A DNA stretch of 64,000 bases. Source: JAEYKI01 sp036679405. GTDB lineage: Bacteria > Bacillota > Clostridia > Christensenellales > Christensenellaceae. The notes under the pieces are model-generated. The model was not told where the DNA came from. It saw only the letters and a list, made by a program, of their open reading frames with translations, and made no database searches. Positions 9,481 to 17,094 of the stretch are shown here, piece after piece. Each line of letters starts with the position of its first letter. Position 1 is the first letter of the stretch. The stretch spans positions 15,020-79,019 of the forward strand of contig JAVBVZ010000005.1 in the NCBI GenBank assembly GCA_036679405.1, in the 5' to 3' direction. The translations under genes and the position numbers were made by a program.

Positions 9481-11856
9481 CTAACGCAGCTTTGCGTCAA
9501 ACTCTCTTTCCAGAATGCGTAAAATCTTTTCCATAATGGAATTGGTCTCTTCATCCGTCATGGTTTTGTCCGCCGCGCGGAATTTAAGTCCGAAGGCCAG
9601 GCTCTTTTTTCCCTCTCCAAGTTTGCCGTCCCGGTAAACATCAAACAACCGGACGCTTTCCAGACGCTTTGTCCCCGCCTTTTTGATAGAAGCAAGCACA
9701 TCGCCTGCGCCCGCGTCCTCGTCGACCACGACCGCCAAATCTCGCTCTACCGCAGGGAAGCGTGGCAGTTCGGTATATTTGAAGGCCGGCTTCTTGTTTT
9801 TAATCAGCAAATCAATTCTGATTTGTGCAACTATGGTTTTTGAAGGAATGTCAAAATTGTCACAAACATCGGGATGCACTTCGCCCATTTCACCCACCAG
9901 CTCACCGCCTACGCGGATCTCGGCGCAAATTCCCGGATGATAATACGGGCGATCGGTACGCGCAAAAGACGCTTCCGCCGAACACAAAAGAGAAGAAAGG
10001 TTTTCAACGCAACCCTTCAATCCAAAGAAATCTGCGCCGCTCCCCGACTGTCCGATACATATCATTGGGTATTCATCCGGAAGATCTTCGCCTTCTTTTG
10101 GAATATAAACACGTCCCGCTTCAATCAGCCTAAGACGGTCGTTTTTTTTGCTTAAATTGACGGATATCGTTTGCAGCATATCCGCAATCATGTTGGTGCG
10201 CATATATGCGGTATCATCCCCCAACGGGTTAATGATCCGGACCGAAGAAGGCATTTCAATCAAAAGTTTTTTATAATCTGCTTCTCCGGCAAAAGAATAC
10301 GTCACACACTCGTTATACCCTACGCCCGCCATATATTCTTTTATCTTATCCGTCGCCCGCTCGGTTTCGGATATTCCGCCGCTTTGCATTGCGCATCTCA
10401 TGGGCGCAGCCTCTATATTATCATATCCAAACATTCGTGCAACTTCTTCCGCAATATCCGCACCGCCGGCAACGTCCTGCCTGAAAAGCGGTATACTGCA
10501 AAGAAGGTCGCCCCCCCGCACCTCGGTCCTAACAGATACTTTTTCAAGATATTCTTTCATCTGCTCTGCCTGAAGCGAAGTCCCGAGCAGCGCATTGACT
10601 TTTGCAGCTGTTGTTTTTACGGTTTTGGGCGTTAAATCTTCAGATAAAATATCAATTTCTCCCTGCGCAATTATGCCTGCACCCAACTGCTGCACCAAAG
10701 TAAGCGCCCTATCCATCGCAAACTTGGTTGTCGCCGCATCGATCCCTTTTGAAAAGCGATACCCGGATTCAGTGGACATGCCCAGCGCTCGCATGGTCTG
10801 GCGGACGTTTCCGTACATGAATTTTGCCGCTTCAAAAACGACGGTAGCCGTTGTCTCTTTGATTTCCGAATTTTCGCCGCCCATGATCCCCGCAAGGCCG
10901 ATTGGGCCCTGCTCATCACAGATAAGAAGCATGCTTTCCGTAAACACGCGCTCTTTTCCATCCAGGGTAACCATTTTTTCTCCGTCTTTTGCCCGCCGGA
11001 CAATAATGCGTCCTCCCCGGATATCCGACGCATCAAAAGCGTGCATCGGCTGGCCGGTCTCCAGCATCACAAAGTTCGTGATGTCCACAATATTGCTGAT
11101 TGGCCGGATCCCCGCTTCTTTCAGCCTTTGCTGCATCCAGGCAGGCGAAGGTCCTATTTTTACGTCCACCACCGCACGCGCGATATAACGGCTGCAAAGA
11201 TCCTGATCGTCCACCTGGACGCTTACAATATCATGAATGTTGTTTTTCCCTTCTTTATATTCGGTTTCAGGGAGTGTCAGCGGTGCGTCCAGCGCCGCAG
11301 CAGCTTCCCGCGCAATCCCAATAACCGAAAGGCAATCCGGCCGGTTCGCACCTACCTCAAAGTCGATCACGCTTCCTGAAAGACTAAGGTGTGTCCGGAT
11401 ATCTTCTCCCGGTTCAGGCTCATCTTTCAAAATCAGGATTCCATGCGTTTCTGCTCCCGGATAATCACTTTCCTTGAGTTCCAACTCCTCGCCCGAGCAA
11501 AGCATGCCTTCCGAAGCGATTCCCCGCAGCTTTCCTTTTTTAATCACCTGTCCGGTAGGAAGCACGCCGCCATGCATGACCACCGGCACATACGCGCCGA
11601 CAAACACGTTGTCCGCACCGGTAACGATCGTCAGCGTTCCGTGTCGTCCCGCATCCACCTTACAGACAAGGAGCGAATCCGCATTCGGATGTTTACTTAT
11701 TTCCGTGATCTTTCCCACGGCTACATTTTTTATATTCTCACCTAAGCGGATAATGCCTTCCACACCGTTGCCCGTCATAATCATCTTTTGGGCCACCGTA
11801 TCAACATCCGCATCTGTTTTTACATAATCCTGAATCCATCTTAAGGGTGCAAGCAT
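9481..11856 (-). CDS. pheT: Phenylalanyl-tRNA synthetase beta subunit
   Basis: A 791-aa PheT of normal length. It has an N-terminal MLAPLRWIQDYV segment, a tRNA-binding OB domain (about 40-150, VGKITEISKHPNADSLLVCKVD), B3/B4 editing and B5 domains, a class-II-like core, and a C-terminal ferredoxin-fold anticodon-binding domain (about 695-790, PRFPAVERDLAVVVD). With PheS it forms the alpha2-beta2 enzyme that charges tRNA-Phe and edits Tyr-tRNA-Phe. GGAGAGG precedes the start, and it lies 17 nt after pheS in one operon. I see no T-box leader upstream of this operon. Confidence 0.98.
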   Translation of the reverse strand: MLAPLRWIQDYVKTDADVDTVAQKMIMTGNGVEGIIRLGENIKNVAVGKITEISKHPNADSLLVCKVDAGRHGTLTIVTGADNVFVGAYVPVVMHGGVLPTGQVIKKGKLRGIASEGMLCSGEELELKESDYPGAETHGILILKDEPEPGEDIRTHLSLSGSVIDFEVGANRPDCLSVIGIAREAAAALDAPLTLPETEYKEGKNNIHDIVSVQVDDQDLCSRYIARAVVDVKIGPSPAWMQQRLKEAGIRPISNIVDITNFVMLETGQPMHAFDASDIRGGRIIVRRAKDGEKMVTLDGKERVFTESMLLICDEQGPIGLAGIMGGENSEIKETTATVVFEAAKFMYGNVRQTMRALGMSTESGYRFSKGIDAATTKFAMDRALTLVQQLGAGIIAQGEIDILSEDLTPKTVKTTAAKVNALLGTSLQAEQMKEYLEKVSVRTEVRGGDLLCSIPLFRQDVAGGADIAEEVARMFGYDNIEAAPMRCAMQSGGISETERATDKIKEYMAGVGYNECVTYSFAGEADYKKLLIEMPSSVRIINPLGDDTAYMRTNMIADMLQTISVNLSKKNDRLRLIEAGRVYIPKEGEDLPDEYPMICIGQSGSGADFFGLKGCVENLSSLLCSAEASFARTDRPYYHPGICAEIRVGGELVGEMGEVHPDVCDNFDIPSKTIVAQIRIDLLIKNKKPAFKYTELPRFPAVERDLAVVVDEDAGAGDVLASIKKAGTKRLESVRLFDVYRDGKLGEGKKSLAFGLKFRAADKTMTDEETNSIMEKILRILEREFDAKLR

Positions 11857-11873
11857 AGTTCCTCTCCTATTCC

Positions 11874-12896
11874 TTATTTAAACTGGTTTAAAAAACGCAC
11901 GTCGTTCTCATACAGCAGACGTATATCCGTAATGCCGTATTTAATGTTGGTCAGCCTGTCCAGGCCCAGTCCAAATGCAAATCCGGAATATTCTTCAGGA
12001 TCGATCCCACAATTTGAAAGAACCACCGGGTTCACCATTCCGCATCCAAGCACTTCTATCATCCCGGCGCCCTTACACGCCGGGCAGCCTGCTCCATTGC
12101 ACAGGCTGCAGGTTGCGTCCACCTCTGCGCTCGGCTCGGTAAACGGAAAATACCCCGGCCTGAATTTGGTCACGGTATGCTCGCCGTAAAACTCTTTTAA
12201 AAATGCATTAATGGTTCCCTTCAAGTTTGCCAGCGTCACATTTTTGTCCACCACCAGTCCTTCTATCTGGTTAAAAACCGGAGAATGCGTGGCATCCACA
12301 TCGTCGCACCGGTATACCCGCCCCGGACAAATCATCCGTATCGGGGGCTTTTTTTTCAGCATCGTACGTATCTGCACCGGTGAAGTATGTGTGCGCAGCA
12401 CTACGTCATCCGAAATATAAAATGTATCCTGCATATCGCGGGCCGGATGATTTTTCGGAATATTGAGCATCTCAAAATTATATTTGTCGCTTTCCACCTC
12501 CGGGCCTTCATAAACATCAAAGCCCATCCGCAAAAAAATATCCCTGATCTCATGATAAACAATCGTCAGCGGATGCATCGAACCTAACGGCAGCTTGTGC
12601 CCGGGAAGCGTCACATCCGCCCGTTCACTTTTCAGCTTTTCTTCTTTTTCCTTTTCTTTTATCTTAAGAAGAGCATCATCCAGTTCGGTTTCAATCTGGT
12701 CGCGGGCGGTGTTCACCATTTTCCCGATCTCGGCACGCTCTTCTGGCGGGGCGGCCCCGATAGATTTCATCAAAGCCGTCAAACTGCCTTTTTTCCCAAG
12801 CAGGCGTATACGCAAATCGTTCAATGGATTCGCACTGTTCACCGTTTTTATGGCGTCCATTGCCTCCGTCAGAATGTTCTCTATTTTATCCTTCAT
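11874..12896 (-). CDS. pheS: Phenylalanyl-tRNA synthetase alpha subunit
   Basis: A 340-aa PheS. The N-terminal coiled coil (1-90) binds tRNA. The class-II catalytic domain carries PLGSMHPLT, FDVYEGPEVESDKYNFEMLN, motif 2 (RTHTSPVQIRTM...CPGRVYRCDDVDATHSP) and motif 3 (FGLGLDRL). A CSLCNGAGCPACKGAG zinc-ribbon-like stretch near residues 263-278 lies in the loop where many Firmicute PheS proteins have a C-x2-C motif. The start overlaps the 3' end of the trmH-type gene by 11 nt, which implies coupling. Confidence 0.98.
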   Translation of the reverse strand: MKDKIENILTEAMDAIKTVNSANPLNDLRIRLLGKKGSLTALMKSIGAAPPEERAEIGKMVNTARDQIETELDDALLKIKEKEKEEKLKSERADVTLPGHKLPLGSMHPLTIVYHEIRDIFLRMGFDVYEGPEVESDKYNFEMLNIPKNHPARDMQDTFYISDDVVLRTHTSPVQIRTMLKKKPPIRMICPGRVYRCDDVDATHSPVFNQIEGLVVDKNVTLANLKGTINAFLKEFYGEHTVTKFRPGYFPFTEPSAEVDATCSLCNGAGCPACKGAGMIEVLGCGMVNPVVLSNCGIDPEEYSGFAFGLGLDRLTNIKYGITDIRLLYENDVRFLNQFK

Positions 12897-13665
12897 TATG
12901 CTGCTCCTTACTGCCTTCGACTAATTTATCCCTCACCATATACATCATTATACCTGCGGCGACCGCTGCGTTCAAGCTTTCCGCCTGCCCGTAAATGGGG
13001 ATCTTAAAAAGCGAATTGCTCATGCGGGCCACCGGCTCGCGCACGCCCCTTGATTCGTTACCGATCACCAGGCAGATTTTTTTACACACAGGAAGGATGC
13101 ATGTACCGTTTAAATGGCCGGATACCACACACCCCGTTTTTTTGAAATCGGCCAGAAAGGTTTCAATGTCGCTCTCAAAAACATGCAGGTGAAATAAGCT
13201 TCCCATGGAGGCACGAACCGCTTTGGGGTTCAGGTAATCCGCGCATCCCGCGCCCAAAACGACGCCCGCAGCGCCCGCAGCGTCCGCACTGCGGATAATA
13301 CTGCCCACATTCTGAGGATCGGACACACCGTCCAGCGCAACCACAAGATCTCCATCCGGCTTTATCTGCCCCGGAATCGCAACGCTGGCCGCTACGTTCT
13401 GCGGAGACTGTACGCTGGTCAGGGCCTCGATCACCGGGCGCGGGACCTGAATGATTTCTACCCCTTTGCTTTTTGCAAGCGCAATGATCGCATGATGTTC
13501 CCCATGCATGAAAATTCTGGTCACTTCCATACTGGAAACCAGCGCTTCCTGAACACACTTTTCGCCTTCCGCCAAAAATTCTCCGTACTGCATGCGCCCT
13601 TTTTTGGATTTAAGCGATCGCGTCCTTTTTATGGTCTCGTTTTGGAGACTGTTTATTTTTTTCAT
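12886..13665 (-). CDS. TrmH/SpoU-family RNA 2'-O-methyltransferase
   Basis: A 259-aa SPOUT methyltransferase. The N-terminal KINSLQNETIKRTRSLKSKKGR and FLAEGEKCVQEAL form the RNA-binding substrate domain. The knotted SAM domain shows the three SpoU motifs: VALDGVSDPQNVGSIIRSADAAG, LVIGNESRGV and IPIYGQAESLNAAVAAGIMMY. Its homologue next to pheS in Bacillus (ysgA) shares this location. It probably methylates a ribose in rRNA or tRNA; the target base cannot be read from the sequence. The 164 nt between it and rplT carry no clear terminator, so it may share the ribosomal-protein transcript. Confidence 0.92.
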   Translation of the reverse strand: MKKINSLQNETIKRTRSLKSKKGRMQYGEFLAEGEKCVQEALVSSMEVTRIFMHGEHHAIIALAKSKGVEIIQVPRPVIEALTSVQSPQNVAASVAIPGQIKPDGDLVVALDGVSDPQNVGSIIRSADAAGAAGVVLGAGCADYLNPKAVRASMGSLFHLHVFESDIETFLADFKKTGCVVSGHLNGTCILPVCKKICLVIGNESRGVREPVARMSNSLFKIPIYGQAESLNAAVAAGIMMYMVRDKLVEGSKEQHNEG

Positions 13666-13733
13666 AGTCGTCCCCTCCTATCATTCCCATACAAGCACTT
13701 TTTGCCCGGCGCTTCAAAAAACGCAGCCCATCA

Positions 13734-13789
13734 GGGACCCCGGAAACCACCCCTTAAAGTCTTTCGCCTTTTTGGGGACCCCGGAAATC
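13734..13789. repeat. Short direct repeat in the rplT-trmH spacer
   Basis: The 13-nt motif GGGACCCCGGAAA occurs at 13734-13746 and again within 13774-13789, where it is part of GGGGACCCCGGAAATC. Each copy contains a GGGGACCCC-like palindrome. No function is known; it could be a remnant of a dispersed repeat or an RNA processing site. Confidence 0.6.
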
Positions 13790-13829
13790 ATAAACCCCAC
13801 CTTGCAAGATGGGGTTCACACTTTTAGAA

Positions 13830-14183
13830 TCAAACGCTTTTTTTTGCGAGTTCGGCCAGCTTTGCGAAAGCGATTTTGTCGTTTACCGCCATATCCGCCA
13901 GTATCTTTCGGTTGATATTCACGCCCGCTTTTTTCAGGCCGCACATCATCTGCGAATAACTCACGCCGTTCTGCCGTGCCTGTGCATTTATGCGGACAAT
14001 CCACAGTTTTCTGAAATCACGCTTTTTAAGCCTTCTGCCGATATACGCATAATTGAGTGATTTCATCACCGCGGCTTTCGCGGTCCTGTATTGTTTGGAT
14101 TTTGCACCGAAATATCCTTTTGCCAGTTTAAAAACTTTTTTGCGTTTTTTGTGGGCGCCTACCGCCCTTTTTACTCTTGCCAA
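13830..14183 (-). CDS. rplT: 50S ribosomal protein L20
   Basis: A 117-aa L20 with the usual basic start MARVKRAVGAHKKRKKVFKLAKGY and the conserved YIGRRLKKRDFRKLWIVRINA. L20 is needed early in assembly of the large subunit and in many bacteria represses its own infC-rpmI-rplT transcript. A long Lys/Arg-rich helix covers the first 70 residues. The gene lies 41 nt after rpmI in the same operon and is preceded by a good Shine-Dalgarno site (GGAGGT). Confidence 0.98.
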   Translation of the reverse strand: MARVKRAVGAHKKRKKVFKLAKGYFGAKSKQYRTAKAAVMKSLNYAYIGRRLKKRDFRKLWIVRINAQARQNGVSYSQMMCGLKKAGVNINRKILADMAVNDKIAFAKLAELAKKSV

Positions 14184-14224
14184 TGTAAGCTACCTCCTAC
14201 TACATACTAAAAATTGCCCAGCGA

Positions 14225-14422
14225 TCACTTATACGGAATCAACATCCGGATGTTCTTTTGCTCCGCCGCGCAAATATACGTGCCCTTACGGAGATTTCTT
14301 TTTCTCTTTGAAGATTTTTTGTTGAGGATATGGCTCTTATAGGCTTTCGCCCTTTTCACTTTTCCGGTTTTTGTCATATTAAACCGTTTGGCCGCCCCTC
14401 TGTGCGTTTTCATTTTCGGCAT
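14225..14422 (-). CDS. rpmI: 50S ribosomal protein L35
   Basis: A 65-aa very basic protein with the family signature MPKMKTHRGAAKRF...KSHILNKKSSKRKRNLRKGTYI. It is the small structural protein of the large ribosomal subunit that is always encoded between infC and rplT. Length is typical. It starts 16 nt after the infC stop with a good ribosome site (AAAGGAGGGC) overlapping the infC end. Confidence 0.98.
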   Translation of the reverse strand: MPKMKTHRGAAKRFNMTKTGKVKRAKAYKSHILNKKSSKRKRNLRKGTYICAAEQKNIRMLIPYK

Positions 14423-14438
14423 TCTTGTTTGCCCTCCT

Positions 14439-14948
14439 TTAGTTCTTTGGTGCTAATATCATAAACATATTTCTGCCTTCCATCTTTGCCTGTTTTTCCA
14501 CAACAGCATGATCAGCCACCATTTCAATAAACGCATTCATCACAGCCGTTCCCTTGTCGGTATGACTCAATTGACGGCCTTTGAATCGAATAGAAACTTT
14601 CACCTTATCTCCGCTCTTTAAAAACTTGATAACGTTCTTAGCCTTAACTTCCATGTCGTGTTTGTCGATGGTCGCAGAAAGACGCATCTCTTTTAAAACA
14701 ATTACTTTTTGATTTTTGCGCGCTTCCTTCTGGCGTTTGTCCTGTTCAAATTTGTAGCGCCCGTAATCCATGATCTTACAGACAGGCGGATTGGCCTTTG
14801 GCGAAATATTCACCAAATCCAGGTCCTTCTCTTCTGCCATGCGCAGCGCCTGCTGCAGTGGCATCACGCCTACCTGGCTTCCGTCTTCCGCTACTACTCT
14901 GACTTCTCTTTCTCTGATTTGCTCATTAATGAGCAGCTCGCTTGCGAT
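14439..14948 (-). CDS. infC: Translation initiation factor IF-3 with AUC start codon
   Basis: A 169-aa IF-3. It has an N-domain (ELLINEQIREREVRVVAEDG, VMPLQQALRMAEEKDLDLV), a linker, and a C-domain with IDKHDMEVKAKNVIKFLKSGDKVKVS and FKGRQLSH. IF-3 keeps subunits apart and checks the start codon. The first ATG/GTG in frame (GTG at 14867) would delete 27 residues that are clearly conserved IF-3 sequence. No ATG, GTG or TTG lies between that point and an in-frame TAA that precedes the ribosome site. The only well-placed start is ATC at 14946-14948, 7 nt after GGAGG. A non-AUG start of infC is known from other bacteria (AUU in E. coli), where IF-3 represses its own synthesis. Confidence 0.95.
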   Translation of the reverse strand: MASELLINEQIREREVRVVAEDGSQVGVMPLQQALRMAEEKDLDLVNISPKANPPVCKIMDYGRYKFEQDKRQKEARKNQKVIVLKEMRLSATIDKHDMEVKAKNVIKFLKSGDKVKVSIRFKGRQLSHTDKGTAVMNAFIEMVADHAVVEKQAKMEGRNMFMILAPKN

Positions 14949-15108
14949 ATTACCGCCTCCTTATATATTTCTTACTTTTGCACAAAGCAAAACGCATAAA
15001 CAAAAAAATGCGGGCAAAAAACCCGCATTTCAAATACATCAGAAAAGTATTGACCATGCCAATACGGAAATCGGCAGGTGAGAAACGGGTGTTTCTGCTT
15101 TATACTTA
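14949..15108 (-). ncRNA. infC-rpmI-rplT 5' leader (L20-leader-like)
   Basis: The untranslated leader between the promoter and infC is about 160 nt and highly structured. In order on the minus strand there is an AGAAAC/GTTTCT hairpin with an ACCC loop followed by CTCACCTGC, a TGCCGAT/ATTGGCA hairpin, a weaker CAATAC/GTATTTG pairing, a terminator stem, and a GGAGG site. This layout matches the Firmicute ribosomal L20 leaders, which bind L20 and stop transcription early. The family assignment is from memory of the element and has not been aligned. Confidence 0.6.
15002..15030 (-). terminator. Attenuator-type terminator inside the infC leader
   Basis: A perfect 9-bp stem (AAATGCGGG at 15006-15014 with 15022-15030) and 7-nt A/T loop are followed by a T run on the minus strand, giving a stem plus seven Ts. 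It lies after the infC promoter and before the infC start, so it can only act as a regulated stop in the leader. Confidence 0.8.
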
Positions 15109-15112
15109 AGTC

Positions 15113-15142
15113 AATATAGCATATCGGCCGCTTTTCTGTCAA
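15113..15142 (-). promoter_or_regulatory. Promoter of infC-rpmI-rplT
   Basis: TTGACA (15137-15142) and TATATT (15113-15118) are spaced by 18 nt on the minus strand. The -35 begins 5 nt past the thrS stop codon, so the translation-factor operon has its own start separate from thrS. Confidence 0.75.
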
Positions 15143-15146
15143 GCGC

Positions 15147-16898
15147 TTAGAAAATATTTTTTTCCTCAACATCCTTCTGGAGCAGGCTTAAAAGCTCGTC
15201 GTCTCCCATGCTGCCTATCTCACCCACGCCCCGCTTACGCACGGCAAACGTTCCGTTTTCCACTTCCCGGTCACCGGCAACCAACATATACGGAATCCTC
15301 TCCATCCGTGCTTCCCGTATTTTATAGCCAATCTTTTCCTGCCGGTCATCCACTTTCGCGCGCACACCGACAGCGCACAAAGCTTCGGCAAAAGCGCTGC
15401 AATAATCAGCCGCCCGGTCGGTAATAGAAAGCAGCCTCACCTGTTCGCTCATCATCCACATGGGCAGCGCACCGGCATACTTTTCAATCATCATAGCAAG
15501 CGTGCGTTCATAGCAACCGATGGAAGACCGATGAATGATATACGGCCGCTTTTTCTGACCGTCCGCATCCACATACGTCATATCAAACCGCTCAGCCAAA
15601 GCGAAATCTATCTGCACGGTAAACAGCGTGTCTTCTTTTCCGAAAACATTGGTAAACTGAACATCCAGCTTTGGCCCGTAAAAGGCGGCTTCATCGTCGG
15701 CCTCGGTATAATCAATACCGATATGGTCAATTATTTTTTTCATGATAGCCTGTGTGTTGTCCCAGGCTTCCGGATCATTTATATACTTCTCGGTATGTTT
15801 GGGATCCCATTTGGAAAAACGGTACCGTATATCTTTTTCGATACCCAGGCATTTCATAATGTATTCAATCAAATCCAAAACATCTTTAAATTCATCTTCA
15901 AGCTGCTCGGGCGTACAAATAATGTGTGCGTCGGCAAGGGTAAACTGCCGTACCCGTATCAGGCCGTGCATCTCGCCGGAAGCCTCGTTGCGAAACAGTG
16001 TAGAAGTTTCCGAATACCGGACCGGTAATTCCCTGTAAGAATGCAGTTCACTGTTATAAATCATATACTGGAACGGACAGGTCATGGGGCGGAGCGCCAG
16101 CACTTCTTCATCTTTCTCTTCGTCTCCCAGTATGAACATACCGTCTTTATAATGATCCCAATGCCCGGATATTTTGTAAAGATCGCTTTTGGCCATTAAA
16201 GGCGTGCGGGTAAACTCGTATCCGCGGCTTTCTTCTTCGTCCTCCACAAACCGGATGAGCGTCTGAATGGTTTTTGCCCCTTTAGGCATCAGCAAAGGCA
16301 ATCCCTGCCCTACTGCGGGATTTGTTGTAAAATACTTCAGTTCCCGTCCCAGCTTATTGTGGTCCCGCTCTTCCGCTTCTTTCAGTTCCTTTAAATAAGC
16401 GTCCAGGTCTTCGCGATTTTCAAACGCAGTACCGTATATGCGTTGGAGCATTTTGTTTTTTTCATCGCCCCGCCAGTAAGCACCCGCAGTTTTTAAAAGT
16501 TTGAACGCGCGCACCTTTCCGGTGTGCTCCACATGAGGCCCGGCGCATAAATCCGTGAAATCCCCCATTTTATAAAATGAAAGAACCGCTTCTTCCGGCA
16601 GGTCGTTAATCAGTTCAACCTTGTACGGTTCGCCGGCTTCTTGCATCTTGGCGACCGCTTCTTCCCTGCTCAGTTCAAAGCGTTCCATTTTAACGTTGCG
16701 TTTTATAATCCGCGCCATTTCTTTTTCAATGGCCGTAAGATCTTCGTTGGAAAAAGGTTTTTCCACGTCAAAATCATAATAAAATCCATCCTTGATCGCC
16801 GGGCCTATGGCCAGCTTGGCGTCGGGATACAACTTTTTGACGGCCGCCGCCAATACGTGGGACGCCGTATGCCTGAGTGTGCTTAAATCGTTTGCCAT
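15147..16898 (-). CDS. thrS: Threonyl-tRNA synthetase lacking the TGS domain
   Basis: A 583-aa class-II synthetase. It starts directly with the N2 editing domain (LRHTASHVLAAAV, the HxxxH motif, then DLCAGPH) and continues with the catalytic core: motif 2 with MTCPFQ, NEASGEMHGLIRVRQFT, and motif 3 HRSSIGCYERTLAMMIEKYAG. The anticodon-binding domain covers about the last 100 residues. The roughly 60-residue N-terminal TGS domain of standard ThrRS (about 640 aa) is absent. The start is ATG at 16898 with AGAGG 10 nt upstream; a TTG at 16946 would add 16 residues without a ribosome site and still no TGS domain. Confidence 0.95.
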   Translation of the reverse strand: MANDLSTLRHTASHVLAAAVKKLYPDAKLAIGPAIKDGFYYDFDVEKPFSNEDLTAIEKEMARIIKRNVKMERFELSREEAVAKMQEAGEPYKVELINDLPEEAVLSFYKMGDFTDLCAGPHVEHTGKVRAFKLLKTAGAYWRGDEKNKMLQRIYGTAFENREDLDAYLKELKEAEERDHNKLGRELKYFTTNPAVGQGLPLLMPKGAKTIQTLIRFVEDEEESRGYEFTRTPLMAKSDLYKISGHWDHYKDGMFILGDEEKDEEVLALRPMTCPFQYMIYNSELHSYRELPVRYSETSTLFRNEASGEMHGLIRVRQFTLADAHIICTPEQLEDEFKDVLDLIEYIMKCLGIEKDIRYRFSKWDPKHTEKYINDPEAWDNTQAIMKKIIDHIGIDYTEADDEAAFYGPKLDVQFTNVFGKEDTLFTVQIDFALAERFDMTYVDADGQKKRPYIIHRSSIGCYERTLAMMIEKYAGALPMWMMSEQVRLLSITDRAADYCSAFAEALCAVGVRAKVDDRQEKIGYKIREARMERIPYMLVAGDREVENGTFAVRKRGVGEIGSMGDDELLSLLQKDVEEKNIF

Positions 16899-16951
16899 GA
16901 TTGATTCGCCTCTATCGCTTAAAGAATTTTTTACACATAAAACCAATTACG

Positions 16952-16980
16952 ATTATAAGCAAAACCCCTTCTGTTGTCAA
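16952..16980 (-). promoter_or_regulatory. Consensus sigma-A promoter of thrS
   Basis: TTGACA (16975-16980) and TATAAT (16952-16957) with an exact 17-nt spacer on the minus strand, about 50 nt before the thrS ATG. The leader is too short for a T-box. Confidence 0.85.
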
Positions 16981-17094
16981 CTTGTGGCGCTTCAGGGCGC
17001 CCCGGTTTCAAGGCCTGCCAAAAAAATCCAGCAGAACGGCAAGTAGTCCAAAACCATTTCGGCCTTCGTTTTAAAGGAGTTCTCCCCTTTCGCT

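Noticed and set aside
14439..14867. infC starting at GTG 14867
   Set aside because: It would remove 27 residues of conserved IF-3 N-domain and has no ribosome site; the AUC start is better supported.
16899..17094. T-box riboswitch upstream of thrS
   Set aside because: No AGGGTGGNACCGCG-type antiterminator sequence is present and the leader after the consensus promoter is only about 50 nt.
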